A DNA stretch of 5,502 nt from Gemmatimonadota bacterium (GCA_007129525.1 SKVI01000131.1:1-5502); one strand, 5' to 3'; counted from the stretch's first letter, positions 1 through 5,502 are shown. Made by a program: numbers and translations. The notes: a model not told the origin generated them from the sequence alone.

Positions 1-1
1 G

Positions 2-424
2 GCGAACCTGGTCTCCCTCTGCCGGTTCCACCACCGGGCGGTGCACGAGGAGGGCTTCGAGGTGCGCCGTACCCGCAGCGGGGACTTCCGCTTCTTCGAC
101 CGCAAGGGCTGGCCCCTGCCCCAGCGGCCCCGGGCTACCGGTGTGGGTAGGATGGTGGAATCGCGGTTTGCGGGGAAGGAGACGACGGATGATGTGAGGG
201 AGTCGCCCCAAACCCTCGAGGAGACCAACCGTGAACTCGGCATCGACCCCCAGTGGCACACGGCGGCCGCACGTTTCAGCGGAAGCGTCGACCACCCCCG
301 TAACGGCGAACTTCGAGACCTCATGTTCCGCGCCATGGATGCGCTGGATCCGGTGGAGGATGAGTCGGAGCAGGAGACGGTCACGCCGGCGAACGAGAAG
401 CGGGGCTCGGAGGGAACATCCTGA
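2..424 (+). CDS. HNH endonuclease-like protein, C-terminal part (5' end outside the window)
   Basis: The frame is open from the first complete codon at base 2 to a TGA at 422-424, so this is the last 140 residues of a longer gene. The GTG at 41 is internal and is not a start. The segment opens with ANLVSLCRFHHRAVHEEGF, which matches the final part of an HNH nuclease fold: the Asn, the His pair after the LC, and the last His before E-x-G. Such modules end many DUF222/13E12-repeat-type proteins, which are often multicopy and presumed DNA nucleases. The next stretch (roughly in-window residues 20-40) is the usual short strand-rich end of the module. It is followed by a polar tail of about 100 residues ending in an acidic, charged, probably disordered stretch. 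The upstream half, with any DUF222 domain and the first catalytic His, lies outside the window, so activity cannot be judged. It converges on the minus-strand genes and has no evident link to them. Confidence 0.8.
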   Translation, partial: ANLVSLCRFHHRAVHEEGFEVRRTRSGDFRFFDRKGWPLPQRPRATGVGRMVESRFAGKETTDDVRESPQTLEETNRELGIDPQWHTAAARFSGSVDHPRNGELRDLMFRAMDALDPVEDESEQETVTPANEKRGSEGTS

Positions 425-525
425 GAGACCCGGAGGGCCACGGCTCGCCCACGGACGCACCCGCTATCCGGTACTTCCGGGGCCCGACCGAGGATTCGCC
501 CCTACGGAGTCTCAAGCCCGGCAGG

Positions 526-1251
526 TCAGAGCATGAACACCCAACCCGGAAGCAGATCTACGGCCTGGGTCTCAACCCACTTGTCCACGCCGAGGAGCAC
601 CGCGACTCCGAGGCCCAGGAGGGTCCCACCGAGGACCCGGGCGCCCCATTGGCCGCTCCGGAGCCCCCCGCCTCGCCACCTGCGAAGTGCCGACTCCGAG
701 GCGAGCCCGGCGCCCAGAAGCACCCCTGCCGTGCCGATCCCGTAGGCCAGCATGACGGCGAAGGCCATGGGCATGCTCTGGCCCACCGAGGCCAGAGCGA
801 TGGCAGCGCCCAGGGTCGGGCCCACGCATGGAAGCCAGACCACTCCCAACAGCGCTCCCATCCCAAACTGGCCCACGGGGAAAATTGTGCCCGGGTCCCC
901 GCCTCCGGCGCTCCCCAGACCCAATCGGGCCAGTCCGCCCGAGAGCGTGCGTGCGGCCCAGCCCTTCAGTGCCGAAACCAGGAGGAAGGCGGATGCGCCG
1001 ATGAGGAGCACGGCAGCCACGTAGCGGAAGAACTCGGGGTCGATTCCCGCCTGCACCAGCAGGAAGGTCAAGCCGGTCCCGGCTACGGCAAAGGAAAGGC
1101 TCATGCCGCCGGCCAGCCAGAAGGGACCGGACCGACCGCTGGTCGCCGCCGAAGACATGACCACCGGAACCAGCGGCCACACGCAGGGCGACAGCACGCC
1201 CACCACCCCGGCCAGGAGGGCCAGGGGCACTGCCGTCACTTCCAGTCCCAT
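526..1251 (-). CDS. ccdA: CcdA/DsbD-type transmembrane thiol-disulfide transporter
   Basis: A 241-residue, very hydrophobic protein of the usual length for the CcdA family. CcdA moves electrons from cytoplasmic thioredoxin across the membrane to extracytoplasmic thiol proteins, in particular for cytochrome c maturation. The two family hallmarks are present: LSPCVWPLVP with Cys23 in the first membrane segment, and LPCVGPTLGAA with Cys142 at the start of the second half. These are the redox cysteine pair. About six membrane segments can be seen, near residues 8-30, 44-67, 75-96, 126-152, 158-184 and 206-222, in line with the family's inverted-repeat fold. There is no fused periplasmic or thioredoxin domain as in full DsbD; the adjacent gene supplies the thioredoxin. 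The ATG overlaps the thioredoxin stop codon by one base (TGATG) and has no good Shine-Dalgarno of its own, so translation is probably coupled. The symbol is a family assignment; the exact client is inferred. Confidence 0.92.
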   Translation of the reverse strand: MGLEVTAVPLALLAGVVGVLSPCVWPLVPVVMSSAATSGRSGPFWLAGGMSLSFAVAGTGLTFLLVQAGIDPEFFRYVAAVLLIGASAFLLVSALKGWAARTLSGGLARLGLGSAGGGDPGTIFPVGQFGMGALLGVVWLPCVGPTLGAAIALASVGQSMPMAFAVMLAYGIGTAGVLLGAGLASESALRRWRGGGLRSGQWGARVLGGTLLGLGVAVLLGVDKWVETQAVDLLPGWVFML

Positions 1252-1664
1252 CAGCCGTCGACCGCGGCGAGGAGTTGGTCGAAGATCCGGTCGCGCCGGG
1301 TCTCAGCCACGGAGAACCAGAGCCGCTCCTCGCCCCGATACAGGATCAGGGTGGATTGCCGGGGCGCCTCGAAGCGGGTCACGAGATCCTTCCGTTCGTC
1401 GAAGTCCACTTCAAGTATGTGGAAGTCGGCGTCGGGGTGCTCATCCTGGAAGGCCGCCAGCACTTCCTGCTGCTGTGCGCAGGTGGGGCACCACGAGGCC
1501 CAGACGTCCACCAGGATCACCGCGCCTTCGGCCTGCAACTCCTCGAAGCGTTCATCGGTGAACGTCTCCTTTTCCTGGGCAATCGCAGGAGAAGCGAGGA
1601 GAAAGGCGGCCAGGGCCAGAGAAGCGAGAATCGACGAAGCTGTCCTTCGCATCGAACTTGACAT
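1251..1664 (-). CDS. Exported thioredoxin-like protein (WCPTC), partner of CcdA
   Basis: A 137-residue thioredoxin-fold protein with an N-terminal signal: two Arg near residue 6, a hydrophobic core at about 11-24, and an AIA-type cleavage site near residue 29. The active site is WASWCPTC (Cys59 and Cys62), followed by a helix and an acidic EVDFDERKDL strand/helix. The position that is cis-proline in ordinary thioredoxins (I-P-T) reads Q-S-T here (Ser104). I recall a 'QSTL' subgroup of CcdA-linked thioredoxins with this feature, so it looks like a subfamily trait and not damage. The likely job is to receive electrons from CcdA and reduce extracytoplasmic disulfides, possibly the CXXCH cysteines of c-type apocytochromes. 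I chose the ATG at 1664 because GAGGA sits 8 nt upstream (1673-1677). Alternatives are the ATG at 1652, which keeps the signal peptide, the ATG at 1679, and a GTG at 1715, which adds a polar 17-residue extension. The stop overlaps the start of the CcdA gene. Confidence 0.9.
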   Translation of the reverse strand: MSSSMRRTASSILASLALAAFLLASPAIAQEKETFTDERFEELQAEGAVILVDVWASWCPTCAQQQEVLAAFQDEHPDADFHILEVDFDERKDLVTRFEAPRQSTLILYRGEERLWFSVAETRRDRIFDQLLAAVDG

Positions 1665-1672
1665 CAGGGGAA

Positions 1673-1677
1673 TCCTC
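1673..1677 (-). promoter_or_regulatory. Ribosome binding site deciding the thioredoxin start
   Basis: The minus strand reads GAGGA, then 8 nt, then ATG at 1664. This is the best-placed Shine-Dalgarno among the in-frame starts of the thioredoxin gene. It favours 1664 over the upstream GTG at 1715 and the ATG at 1679. Confidence 0.5.
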
Positions 1678-1738
1678 ATGTGGGAATCGCGGGAGCGGCT
1701 GATCCACTCCTTCACATGAGGCGGAATGCGTGAGTCCT

Positions 1739-1750
1739 GGAACGCGTTCC
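1739..1750. repeat. Perfect 12-bp palindrome GGAACGCGTTCC
   Basis: A complete inverted repeat with no spacer, in the non-coding gap between the peroxidase stop (1898) and the thioredoxin start (1664). It lies 36-47 bp downstream of the candidate -10 box, so it would fall in the transcribed leader. It could be an operator half-site pair for a dimeric regulator. A palindrome of this length is expected about once in 4 kb by chance, so only its position makes it worth listing. Neither strand has a T-run after it, so it is not a typical intrinsic terminator. Confidence 0.3.
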
Positions 1751-1785
1751 CCGGTCCGCTCAGGTCGGGTTCGTCGATGCAACGG

Positions 1786-1814
1786 AGTATACGAGTCCGC
1801 AGGAACCGCTTTCC
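1786..1814 (-). promoter_or_regulatory. Candidate promoter for the thioredoxin-ccdA pair
   Basis: The minus strand carries TATACT at 1786-1791, five of six matches to a housekeeping -10 hexamer and unusual in a GC-rich background. The hexamer 17 bp upstream, GGAAAG (1809-1814), is a poor -35. Its GGAA core, with CGTA overlapping the -10, is also loosely reminiscent of ECF-type promoters. A start here would give a leader of roughly 115 nt before the ATG at 1664. It is the best promoter-like sequence I see in the 233-bp gap between peroxidase and thioredoxin, in which I find no gene. No clear intrinsic terminator for the peroxidase gene is visible in the same gap. Confidence 0.3.
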
Positions 1815-1897
1815 CAGGGCAACCGGCTGTCATCGGCGAGATTTCGGAACCAGGGCCCACCCCCTGCGGGCCGCGCACGGAGGTCGTCAGCGGCTCT

Positions 1898-3076
1898 TCA
1901 TCGGACTCCGGCCTGAACCTGCCCGGAGAGCGTGCGAAGATAGCCCACGAGCGCTGCTTTCTCGTGCTCTGAGAGCCTCAGGGGTCGGATCTTCGGGGAG
2001 AGGTTGGGATGGAGCGAACCACCTGCGTCGTAGAACTCCACCACCTCCTCCAGGGAGGCCAGGCTCCCGTCATGCATGTACGGGGCGGTGTGCTCGATCT
2101 CCCGGAGGGTGGGGGTGCGGAAGCGGCCCCGTTCCTCCTCCCGTCCGGTCACTCCGTAGCGCCCCGGATCCCCGGAGCGGGCGGCCACCCCGGTGTTGTG
2201 GAAGGCGTCGTCCGAGAAGGTGGGCCCCAGGTGGCAGAGGGAGCAGTTCGCCTTTCCCGTGAAGAGCCGGAACCCCCGGAGTTCTTCCTCAGTGAGGGCC
2301 TCCCGGTCCCCGGCCAGGTACCGGTCGAAGGGAGCGTCTCCGGCCAGGATCGTCCGGACGTAGCTGGCGATGGCCCGGGCGACGTTCCGGGCACTCACAA
2401 CCCCATCGACGTCTCCGGCACCACCGCTCAGGTTCCGCGAGGGCGTCGTCGATCCCTCGTCCGGCCGCTGTTCCGCTCCCGCCGCCTCCCCCGCCGGCTC
2501 GTGGCCGAAGGCGCTTTCGAACGCCCGCCGGTACGAAGGATCGGCAGAGAGGCGTTCCTCGAGCTCCCTCAGGGAAAGGTCCATTTCCGCCGGACTGTGG
2601 ATGGGATGGAGGGCCTGCTCCTCCAGGCTTGCCGCCGACCCGTCCCGGAAGAGGGCGCCGGCCCACGCCAGGTTGATGATGGGGGGCGCGTTCCGCTCAC
2701 CCCGCCGCCCATCGATCCCCACCGCCACCGGGAGGCTGTCGCTGAACGCCCGCTCAGGGATGTGGCACGAGGCACAGGCCACGCTCCCGTCCCGGGAGAG
2801 GGCGGGGTCGAAGAAGAGCCGCTCGCCCAGGGCCACCTTCTCCTGGGTCAAGGGGTTGTCTTCTGCCACGGGGAGGTACAGGTCCAGGCCCGTGGGGATG
2901 GGTGGACGGTATTCGCCGAGCCCGTACCAGCCGGCGGCGGCCACCGGGAGGAGGAGGGCCAAGGCCACGAGCCACAACCGCGGAGGCTGACGACGGGGAA
3001 CCATGGAGTCGTCTCTACCAGGGGATCGAGAGCGGTGCGTTCCGGCGCTCCGGGCCTCAGGGACCGTCGAAGGCAT
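1898..3076 (-). CDS. Di-haem cytochrome c peroxidase (CcpA/MauG superfamily)
   Basis: A 392-residue protein (368 if the ATG at 3004 is used) with a membrane anchor or signal segment at residues 34-48. It has two c-type haem sites: CASCH at 101-105 and CSLCH at 278-282. Family landmarks are in order: GERLFFDPALSRDGSVAC before haem 1; RNAPPIINLAW (128-138); a LEEQ...PAEM stretch with Gln154 and Glu164, matching the Gln and Glu of the peroxidatic pocket in bacterial enzymes; FDRYLAGD (250-257); and TAPYMHDGS (330-338), whose Met334 is the probable axial ligand of the electron-transfer haem. It would reduce hydrogen peroxide with electrons from small cytochromes outside the cytoplasm; MauG-like oxidation chemistry cannot be excluded. 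DGSxASLEE occurs twice (145-153 and 336-344), echoing the two-domain origin. Oddities: no His between residues 106 and 130, and an extra Gly/Ala/Ser-rich stretch at about 192-226. The ATG at 3076 has a strong Shine-Dalgarno and overlaps the propeller gene by 20 nt; the ATG at 3004 has a weak one. Confidence 0.92.
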   Translation of the reverse strand: MPSTVPEARSAGTHRSRSPGRDDSMVPRRQPPRLWLVALALLLPVAAAGWYGLGEYRPPIPTGLDLYLPVAEDNPLTQEKVALGERLFFDPALSRDGSVACASCHIPERAFSDSLPVAVGIDGRRGERNAPPIINLAWAGALFRDGSAASLEEQALHPIHSPAEMDLSLRELEERLSADPSYRRAFESAFGHEPAGEAAGAEQRPDEGSTTPSRNLSGGAGDVDGVVSARNVARAIASYVRTILAGDAPFDRYLAGDREALTEEELRGFRLFTGKANCSLCHLGPTFSDDAFHNTGVAARSGDPGRYGVTGREEERGRFRTPTLREIEHTAPYMHDGSLASLEEVVEFYDAGGSLHPNLSPKIRPLRLSEHEKAALVGYLRTLSGQVQAGVR

Positions 3077-5012
3077 CCCGGTTCTCCTCCGCGACGGCCG
3101 CGCCGGTCAGGCCCTCCAGCGCCCAGATTTCGAACGCGTTCCGACCCACGGCAGCCGAGATCGCCCGGCCGTCGGGACGAACCCGGGGAAAGACCCACTG
3201 CCCGTTCCCGGGGAAAGACGCCAGCTCGTGGACCCGAAAAGCCTCCCGATCCACCAGGCGGAGAGTGACCGTGGTTCCCTCGTCCGCCGCCTCCGACTCC
3301 GACGCCACGCCGAAGACCAGGTGTCGGCCGTCCGGGGTCCAGGCCAGCTCACCTGCGGAGAGGATCCCCTCCGGAGGTTCGACACGGACGATCTCCCGGG
3401 ATTCGCCGCCGGTCAGGGAGATCAGATCGATGCGGGTGGCGCCGGACCCGGCTTCTCCGCGGGCAACGGCCATCTCCCGCTCATCGGGGGAGATGGCGAA
3501 GGCGCGGGGCGACAGAGCGGGCGCGTCCGGGTTCCGGTCCCGGTGGATCTCTTCCTCCGTGCCCGTTTTCGGATCCACCGAGAGGATCTGGATGGGCCGA
3601 GCGCCTTCAGAATCGCCGTTCTCCCCGATGCGGCTCACGTGGAGCCTATGTCCATCGGACGACCAGCCCAATAGCGCGTCCACCTCTACTGGAACCCGCT
3701 CCAGCGTCTCGGCCTGGAGGTCTACCAGATGGACGCCCGCCCGGCCCCGCTCTCCGGCACCCACGACGGCAAGCCGGTCCTCTGCGGGTGACCACTCCAG
3801 CAGCCGGACGTTCTGCAGCGGAACATCCACCGTCCGCTCCGCTCCGGTGGCCATGGATCGAACCACCAGGCGGGTGTCGTGAAAGGCACCCCACATGGGC
3901 GCGGACCAGTACGCCATCCGCTCGCTGTCAGGGGCCCAGGTCATGTAGAGCGTCGACTCGTGGGAGGGTGCCGGAATCACGGGGTCCAGAGCTGTGGTGA
4001 GCTCGCCGGCCTCCGGATCCAGTCCCGCCGTATGGGCTCCCGGTACCTCCGTCCGCTTCACGTAGAGGAAGGCATCCCGGGAGAAGCCCACGGGTCCGAC
4101 CTGCCAGAGGTCGGATCGGACCTCCCGGGGCTGCCCCACCGCCCTACCGTCTTCCACGTCCAGGACCAGGAGCCGCGCGGTGCCGTTCTCTTCACCGCTC
4201 AGGTAGAACAAGGGCCCTCCGTCCGGAAGCCAGCCGGCGATGGTGACGGGTCCGGATTCCCGGAAGAGCGTCCGTTCCCGGGATCCGTCCCGGGCCAGGA
4301 GCCGGACCTCCCTGCCCGTGCCATCCTCTACCGCTACGGAATACACCAGCCAACTCCCGTCCGGTGAGAAGACGGGGTGGCTCGGGGCTCGCCAATCGAA
4401 GGAACGGAGGACCGAGTGGCCACCATCAGCGACATCCACCAGCGCGAGCCTGTAGGAAAGATCCTCCATGGCAAGAACGACCGCGATGGCCTCGCCTTCG
4501 GGGGACCACGACCCGATGTCGAGATACCGGATTCCGGTGGGAGCCGGGAGAACCTCCCGGACCTCCCGATCCTCCATGTCCACCACCCGGAGCGCCCAGT
4601 TGGACCCCAGGTCCGTCCACTGGTACGCCAGCCGCGTCCCGTCAGGCGAAAACCTGGAAATGTAGGCCACCTGTGCACCTCCCCCCCATCCATCTCCCTC
4701 GACGAGGGTGTGGCCTTCACCTGTCCGCAGATCCCGCACTGCGAGGCCACCGGTTTCCCACAGCGGGTACGAGAGGAAGCGTCCGTCGGGGGAGATGTGC
4801 CCCGAGGGGTCGGCTCCCGGCTCCCGGCTCCCCAGGACCCGCCTCGCTTGAAGCGAGTCGGCGGTCGGACCGGCCACGTACTCGCCCCTCACGGCCGCTT
4901 CCGCCGCAGCGCCGGACTGGAACCCCTGGGGGGGGAGAACGTCTCCCAGGGCGAGGGCCCAGAGACCGGCGGCAAGGAGGAGGAGGGCGGCGGCGTATGT
5001 TGCGGACTTCAT
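3057..5012 (-). CDS. Exported TolB-like (PD40/WD40-type) beta-propeller protein, about 12 blades
   Basis: A 651-residue protein with an N-terminal hydrophobic stretch (residues 7-23) acting as signal or anchor. The rest is a run of beta-propeller repeats with the PD40 signature S-P-D-G followed by a strand. I count about twelve blade starts, at residues 74, 122, 170, 216, 262, 310, 360, 408, 451, 508, 559 and 612. That suits two six-bladed propellers in one chain. Examples are HISPDGRFLSY, SRFSPDGTRLAY, PVFSPDGSWLVY and LAWTPDGRHLVFG. No enzymatic domain, such as a prolyl oligopeptidase or amidohydrolase, is attached. TolB-like propellers are usually extracytoplasmic binding or scaffold modules; the ligand here is unknown. 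The last blade ends in FEIWALEGL, nearly the same as the end of the upstream partial gene. The ATG at 5012 is supported by AAGGAG 8 nt upstream. It lies 60 bp after the upstream gene and overlaps the likely peroxidase start by 20 nt, so an operon is probable. A triplicated 7-nt repeat and a C8 tract lie near its 5' end. Confidence 0.88.
   Translation of the reverse strand: MKSATYAAALLLLAAGLWALALGDVLPPQGFQSGAAAEAAVRGEYVAGPTADSLQARRVLGSREPGADPSGHISPDGRFLSYPLWETGGLAVRDLRTGEGHTLVEGDGWGGGAQVAYISRFSPDGTRLAYQWTDLGSNWALRVVDMEDREVREVLPAPTGIRYLDIGSWSPEGEAIAVVLAMEDLSYRLALVDVADGGHSVLRSFDWRAPSHPVFSPDGSWLVYSVAVEDGTGREVRLLARDGSRERTLFRESGPVTIAGWLPDGGPLFYLSGEENGTARLLVLDVEDGRAVGQPREVRSDLWQVGPVGFSRDAFLYVKRTEVPGAHTAGLDPEAGELTTALDPVIPAPSHESTLYMTWAPDSERMAYWSAPMWGAFHDTRLVVRSMATGAERTVDVPLQNVRLLEWSPAEDRLAVVGAGERGRAGVHLVDLQAETLERVPVEVDALLGWSSDGHRLHVSRIGENGDSEGARPIQILSVDPKTGTEEEIHRDRNPDAPALSPRAFAISPDEREMAVARGEAGSGATRIDLISLTGGESREIVRVEPPEGILSAGELAWTPDGRHLVFGVASESEAADEGTTVTLRLVDREAFRVHELASFPGNGQWVFPRVRPDGRAISAAVGRNAFEIWALEGLTGAAVAEENRDAFDGP
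3084..3090 (-). promoter_or_regulatory. Shine-Dalgarno for the peroxidase inside the propeller gene
   Basis: The minus strand reads GGAGGAG, then the 7-nt spacer AACCGGG, then ATG at 3076. It lies within the last codons of the propeller gene (Glu-Glu-Asn-Arg). This near-ideal site favours the longer peroxidase start and translational coupling. GAG-GAG is, however, also an ordinary Glu-Glu codon pair, so it could be coincidence. Confidence 0.5.
4812..4832. repeat. Three exact tandem copies of a 7-nt unit (GGCTCCC) in the propeller gene
   Basis: The units occupy 4812-4818, 4819-4825 and 4826-4832 and correspond exactly to codons 61-67 (GSREPGA) of the propeller protein. Because 7 is not a multiple of 3, gain or loss of one copy would shift the frame before the first propeller blade. 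The reading frame is intact as it stands. Confidence 0.85.
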
Positions 5013-5020
5013 GGCATCGT

Positions 5021-5026
5021 CTCCTT
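5021..5026 (-). promoter_or_regulatory. Ribosome binding site of the 651-residue propeller gene
   Basis: AAGGAG on the minus strand, 8 nt before the ATG at 5012. The ATG at 5017 that lies closer would give only two codons (ATG CCA TGA), so 5012 is the functional start. The 60-bp gap to the upstream gene shows no terminator-like hairpin, in agreement with co-transcription. Confidence 0.6.
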
Positions 5027-5072
5027 CGTGTGCGCCTCATCTGGCGGCGCGGGCGTTCGGACTTCGGTGGCT

Positions 5073-5502
5073 TCACCGCTCGTCGCGGGCAGCATCCTCT
5101 TCGTAGGCGGCATCCTCTTCGTGATCGGCATCCTCGGCGAGTCGCACGCGGTCGAGTCCTTCCAGGGCCCAGATCTCCCAGCGTCGCTCGCCTCCGGTGA
5201 GGGCGACCCGACTGCCGTCGGGGTGCACCCGAAGGTTCCGCACACCCGTTCCTGGGATCTCGCCCAGCTCCGTCGCGCCGGTCCCGTCGGGCTGGATCCG
5301 CCACAGGCGGTGGTCCTCCCCGTCGTCCCTCCGCACCTCGGTGCGGACGAAGAGGAGATGCTCCCCATCCGGACTCCATTCCAGGGTGTTCGGAGGGATG
5401 AATTCGGGACTCTCGGTCCGAAAGACCGACCGTTCCTGTCCTCCGTCCACCGGGATCACCACGATTTCAGACTGCCCCAGGTCAACTTCGTCCGACCACT
5501 GA
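5073..5502 (-). CDS. TolB-like beta-propeller protein, C-terminal part (5' end outside the window)
   Basis: The frame is open from the right edge of the window to a TGA at 5073-5075, giving the last 142 complete codons of a longer gene. The GTG at 5462 is internal, because the frame continues upstream with coding-like sequence (QWSDEVDLGQSEI). Blade signatures are visible: EIVVIPVDGGQER, a strand typical of the end of a PD40 blade; LEWSPDGEHLLFVRTE; HRLWRIQPDGTGATEL; and LRVHPDGSRVALTGG followed by WEIWALEGL. The latter matches the last blade of the next gene downstream, so the two are tandem paralogues. After the final blade comes a short acidic tail built of six-residue repeats (EEDA units), probably disordered. 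Proteins of this kind can carry N-terminal domains such as a kinase or peptidase, and what precedes the propeller here is unknown. It is probably the first or an early gene of the unit that continues with the double propeller and the peroxidase. Confidence 0.82.
   Translation of the reverse strand, partial: QWSDEVDLGQSEIVVIPVDGGQERSVFRTESPEFIPPNTLEWSPDGEHLLFVRTEVRRDDGEDHRLWRIQPDGTGATELGEIPGTGVRNLRVHPDGSRVALTGGERRWEIWALEGLDRVRLAEDADHEEDAAYEEDAARDER
5092..5145. repeat. 18-nt tandem repeat, three imperfect copies, coding for an acidic tail
   Basis: Units start at 5092, 5110 and 5128. The first two share their first 13 bases (GCATCCTCTTCGT), and the third keeps the first 8. On the minus strand they encode a period of six residues (LAEDA, HEEDA, YEEDA) at the C-terminus of the partial propeller protein. 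The period is a multiple of three, so copy-number change would lengthen or shorten the tail without a frameshift. Confidence 0.8.

Noticed and set aside
41..424. Treating the GTG at 41 as the start of a complete 127-residue gene
   Set aside because: The codons before it are in frame and complete the HNH motif (NLVSLCRFHH), so the gene begins upstream of the window.
425..525. Convergent gap between the HNH gene and ccdA searched for a bidirectional terminator or small gene
   Set aside because: Only a 4-bp CCGG stem around 474-486 without a T-run was found, and no open frame with a ribosome site.
649..1719. A 356-codon open frame on the plus strand, antisense to ccdA and thioredoxin
   Set aside because: It is a by-product of GC-rich coding on the other strand. 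The composition is low-complexity (Arg, Gly, His, Gln, Ala), no domain can be recognised, and the minus-strand genes have clear motifs.
1854..1872. Possible terminator hairpin GGCCC-loop-GGGCC after the peroxidase stop
   Set aside because: Only five base pairs with a 9-nt loop and no T-run on the minus strand. Such stems are common by chance in GC-rich DNA.
2009..3268. A 419-codon open frame on the plus strand, antisense to the peroxidase
   Set aside because: Arg/Gly/Pro-rich shadow frame with no recognisable motif. The minus strand has haem motifs and a signal segment in the same place.
2902..3882. A 326-codon plus-strand frame antisense to the propeller gene
   Set aside because: Ser/Arg/Pro-rich composition typical of an antisense frame. 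The repeated SPDG blades on the minus strand explain the region.

Overview
The window is GC-rich (judged by eye, not counted). It carries six protein genes, two of them cut by the window edges, and no RNA gene or CRISPR array that I can see. Secreted TolB-like beta-propeller proteins, a di-haem cytochrome c peroxidase and a CcdA/thioredoxin pair point to a bacterium with an active extracytoplasmic compartment and c-type cytochromes. The HNH-nuclease tail and the tandem propellers ending in an 'EIWALE' motif remind me of Gemmatimonadota or similar soil and marine lineages. That placement is recollection of style only, and no phylogenetic marker is present.

Layout: bases 2-424 (+) are the C-terminal part of an HNH endonuclease-like protein. 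A 101-bp convergent gap follows. The rest is on the minus strand. Read in the direction of transcription, from right to left, it runs: the C-terminal part of a beta-propeller protein (5073 to beyond 5502); a 651-residue, probably double-propeller, exported protein (3057-5012); a di-haem cytochrome c peroxidase of the CcpA/MauG superfamily (1898-3076), whose most likely start lies inside the end of the propeller gene; a non-coding gap of about 230 bp with a candidate -10 box and a perfect 12-bp palindrome; an exported thioredoxin-like protein with a WCPTC centre (1251-1664); and a CcdA-type thiol-disulfide transporter (526-1251). The last two are joined by a TGATG stop/start overlap.

How the genes may work together (inference): CcdA carries reducing equivalents across the membrane and the exported thioredoxin passes them on. 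The usual beneficiaries are the haem-binding cysteines of c-type apocytochromes. The neighbouring peroxidase has two CXXCH motifs and would be an obvious client. The propellers are probably extracytoplasmic binding or scaffold proteins. Their close spacing with the peroxidase suggests one transcription unit, but the sequence does not reveal what they bind.

The points most worth a second look are: the serine at the cis-proline position of the thioredoxin; the lack of any histidine in the peroxidase interval that normally supplies the resting-state ligand; an extra low-complexity segment in the peroxidase; the propeller/peroxidase gene overlap; a triplicated 7-nt repeat near the start of the propeller gene; and the paralogous propeller pair. 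I see no clearly undescribed system here.
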